A stretch of 64,000 nt of DNA, taken from the NCBI GenBank assembly GCA_020205615.1, contig CM035169.1, positions 16,561,258-16,625,257 on the forward strand, written 5' to 3'. The stretch comes from Panax quinquefolius. Its lineage: Eukaryota; Streptophyta; Magnoliopsida; Apiales; Araliaceae. This document shows positions 60,641 to 64,000 of this stretch, piece after piece. Made by a program: the position numbers and the translations under genes. Below the pieces are notes generated by a model, which was given only the letters and a program-made list of their open reading frames with translations, was not told the DNA's origin and ran no database searches. How positions within the stretch are numbered: position 1 is the first letter of the stretch; the number at the start of each line of letters is the position of its first letter.

Positions 60641-63198
60641 GAAACCTTTATCACAAATTATTAATTATTTGATTTAATATGTATATTGATATGTGTTTAG
60701 AACAATTTAATTGGGCATATTTTTTATTGTATAAAAATTTTAAAAAAAAAAATAAATAAAAAAAAAAAAAGGGTTTGAACGGAAATCATGATCAACAACA
60801 AACATAAAAAAAAAAAAAATTAAAGGCTGCCGTTTTTGTGGCCCACGTGATTAGCAGCAAGATTGGCTGTGTTTTTTTTTGAGCTGGCACGGATTTCAAG
60901 GCAGCAATATAACAAAAAGCCTACAGGAACAATTTAATGTTAAGGAGGGACATGCACGGTATTTTAAAAAGGAAACATTGGCAAGTTCCTGTTAAACCGT
61001 ATATGATATGTACGGTAATATAATATATATGCTAATAGTGTAATATATATATATATATATATATATAACTTACAGTATATATTATATATATATTATATAT
61101 ATATGCTAACAGTGTAATATTATATATATATATATATATATATAATAGGTATATATTATATATATATATATATATATGCTAATAGTGGTATACCGTATTA
61201 TATATATATATCTTAATAATTTATATATTAAAATAAAAGTTATTTTAAATTTAAAATAAAAGTTTATTTTAATATTAAAATATAAAGTTTATTTAATTTT
61301 AAAATTAAATTTCATGCTAACTAATTAGAGTTGGAATTGGATTCCATGATAACTAATTGGAGTTGAAATTGATCTTTTTCCTTAAATAAAGGAGTTTATT
61401 TAGATATGAAATAAGATTTCATATTATTCAAAATAAAAAGAGTTTATTTGTGAATAGGAAAAGAAAATCAGTGTTTTCCTTAAATAAAGGAGTTTATTTA
61501 GATATGAAATAAGATTTCATATTATTCAAAATAAAAGAGTTTATTTGTGAATAGGAAAGAGAATCATGGGGCAGTTTCCTTAAATAAAGGAGTTTATTTA
61601 AATATGAAATAAGATTTCATATTATTCAAAATAAAGGAGTTTATTTGTGAATAGGAATGAATATCAAGTGTTTCCTTTATAAAAATTTTTTTTTTTATAT
61701 GGAATTGGATTCCATAATTAATTAAAATAAAAGAGTTTATTTTAATTAATTTTTTTATACATGAAATTGGATTCCATAATTAATTAGAATAAAGGAGTTT
61801 ATTTTGATTAAAATTTTGATTAAAATAAAATAGTTTATTTTATTCAAAATTGGATAAATTAAAATAAAATAGTTTTATTTTGATTTAAATTTGGATTAAA
61901 ATAAAGGAGTTTATTTTGATTCAAAAATAGATTTTATACTAACTAAATTTGCCCATTAAATGATATCAATATATATATTAAATGTTTATTATTCATATGA
62001 TGAATGTTATTTATTGATCGTATGATGATGTGTATGATAATAAATGGGATTGATTATGGACTATTGACGATGTGATTGGATTTTATTTTAGTTGGATGCA
62101 TGAATGTATGGGTTTTATTAAATGGGAATTCTGCGTACCTCGTCTTCTCTAATTTTTCTTAATGTAAATTCTATCTCCTCTCTATGTACTTCCCTTGGCT
62201 AGCGATCGAGGTTTCTATTTATTTTAAATAGTTTTGTAATAGGAATAGTTAGAATTAATTTTGAAAGAATTGGAGATCGAAGAACAAGGCGCTTGAAGAC
62301 CGGTTTGTAATGGAGCAGGGTTTAAATGTAATAGTTATATTTAAATATTATTTCTTGCACCCCTAGGGTTTGACCTTTTGGTTCACTTGGTGGCTCTAGT
62401 GAACCAAACTAGAATAAAAGTCCATAATCAATCCGGGTAGAATATAGTATTCTATATATGCATGCTTATACTATATATATATTATATATTATGCAAACAT
62501 GCTTCGCATGTTCATTAATATATTGGCGTATTTATATATATATATGTAAATGCTTGTATTAAACAAGATGAGAGACAAATTAATAACAAAATCCCTCGAT
62601 TTTTTATATTAAGTCTAAGCGTTCAAAGATATTTGGAATATCGAGCGTAAGCATTCTAACATGATAAAATTAATAGAGTATTAAATATTTAATATGAGTT
62701 TGTTGTGTCACCATGAAAGGCAAGTATTAAGTATTTAAGATGTTAATTATATCATTTGATTATAAAGAAAATTGAACAATATTGTTTTGTTGTGTCACCA
62801 CAAGGATGATATTTTCTTTTTTGAATATATGGAGTGCTGGAGTCGGACTTAACTTGGATAATTTTGATTCGGATGTGCCACCACTTGATCAAAATAATCT
62901 AAGAGGCAAAAAAGAAAAGGAGTTGCATAGTTGATGTAATTGACAAAAGTTGTCTACCTATTTATTTATATATAGTTTGTTGTGTATACCACAAGGCTAT
63001 ATACATTTGAAATGGGATCCTTATTCTCTTAGCAAATCTTTAATTAGATTTTCTTAGAACTATATAAGTGAGGTAATATAGTTTGAAGAAAATAGTGGGA
63101 GATACCAATTTAAAACAAGACCTAAATTATTTTGGTAATTAATAATAGAATGTATGTTAAAATGTTGTTAATTACAAATTCATTTCTGAAATTTTACA
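60641..63198 (+). repeat. Long repeat-rich leader of the copia element
   Basis: About 2.5 kb between PBS and gag. It has A-rich runs (60735-60825), (AT)n blocks (61020-61215), and three tandem units of about 99 bp (61377-61671: tttccttaaataaaggagtt, then gaaataagatttcatatt). Further related aggagtttatttt motifs run to 61920. A motif gttgtgtcaccat/gttgtgtcaccac/gttgtgtataccac recurs at 62702, 62791 and 62978. No coding frame. Confidence 0.65.
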
Positions 63199-64000
63199 AT
63201 GTCTAAATTACTATCCACTATGAAGCATATTAGATGCTAAATTAATCGAGGAATAGAATTAAATGGATTGGTTAAGGAATTTGAGAATAGTTCTCATGGT
63301 GAAAAGCTATCTTATGTCCTAATATCGCCTATCCTACGCAATGGTTGCAAATAATGCCTCGAGGAAGAGATTGCTACTTTTAGAAAGTGGCGAAGATGAT
63401 GCCTGATTAGCTCGATGCATCATGCTCGCATCCATGAGTAACTTGAGCTTGGCGTCGCATGAAACTATGGATGCTCTCTTATACTCACGCACATCAAGTA
63501 GTTGATGGTGAAGAAAGTATGGGGTGATAGATATCGGATATCTAAAGAGCTCTTAGATCTAGAATGGCCGATGGCACTATAAATGCAGACAAAAGTTCTT
63601 AACATAATCAATTTGATTGATCAATTAGGATGACGAGTTTTGTCATGGATGGAGAGTTGAGCGAGATTTGATCTTGCACTCATTCCGGACTCCTTTCACA
63701 ATTGTTGTGAATTTTTCATATGAACAAGCTAGATATCGACCTTTCTTTTTGCTTAACATGTTGAAAAATGTTGAGAGTCACTTTCAACCAAGAAAGACCA
63801 TGTCTTCTTGGTAGGGGCCAAAGGATCTTCTGAAAGAAGAAGCGATTCAAAGAAGGTAAATAGAAAGGCATAAACAAAGGATAATAAGAACAAAAGCGTC
63901 ACGGATAGCAAAGGAGTTTGCTTCCCTGCAATAAGCTTTGGACCTTTGAAAAAAAGCTGAGAAGCATCTTGCAGAGGCTAAACAAAAGAAGCTTAGTGAA
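63199..64000 (+). pseudogene. Decayed copia gag, cut by the window end
   Basis: Starting at ATG 63199, pieces in shifting frames match the plant copia gag pattern: LILHS/PDSFHN, then VNFHMNKLDI with LLNMLKNVES (63660-63780), a lysine-rich stretch, then CNK and KHLAEAKQKKLSE-like residues at the end (63915-64000), the zinc-knuckle region. There are several frameshifts and stops, so it is not functional. pol would follow outside the window. Confidence 0.65.

Overview
This window looks like nuclear DNA of a flowering plant, probably a eudicot. It is AT-rich. Its genes have GT-AG introns and belong to plant-only families (an X8-domain protein and an NPY/NPH3 protein). It carries a plant-type initiator tRNA-Met gene, and more than half of it is transposon-derived. 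There are no bacterial operons or CRISPR arrays. The species cannot be named from the sequence.

Layout. 532-12573 is one LTR retroelement flanked by a perfect 5-bp duplication (CATTC). It has LTRs of about 4 kb, an internal region of only 330 bp that holds little beyond a primer-binding site and a polypurine tract, and a 5' LTR whose last 1.9 kb is present three times in tandem. 13402-15047 is an X8-domain cell-wall protein gene with three exons, followed by an initiator tRNA-Met gene on the minus strand (15278-15349). 16690-24344 is a small minus-strand gene (78 aa, three exons) whose 7.3-kb intron holds nested transposons: an old LTR, containing a Mutator-like element, containing a hAT-like element. 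25172-30718 is a second nest: a hAT-like element containing a Mutator-like element with long inverted repeats, containing an old LTR. 31-37 kb is gene-free, with MITEs and AT microsatellites. 38666-43158 is a complete NPY-type BTB/NPH3 gene (four exons, 621 aa). 43-48.8 kb is mostly gene-free, with one hAT-like element and a possible orphan first exon at 47507. 48813-58835 is a rearranged Ty3/gypsy (Tekay/Del-like) element in two opposite-facing pieces. 58.8-64 kb is the 5' part of a decayed Ty1/copia element that runs off the window.

How the parts relate. The giant-LTR element and the Tekay-like element share LTR ends, primer-binding site, polypurine tract, TATA box, a TGAATAGT minisatellite and an array of short hairpins. 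The giant-LTR element is therefore best read as a non-autonomous derivative of that gypsy family. The initiator tRNA in the window is the type that primes all three retroelements seen here. The hairpin array lies downstream of the LTR TATA box, so it should be part of the RNA leader. In the giant element this leader would hold about 39 hairpins before the primer-binding site. This is the most unusual structure in the window.

The two well-supported protein genes and the tRNA look intact. All retroelement coding regions are broken by frameshifts and stops. The repeat copies also show patchy local differences that may partly be assembly consensus errors.
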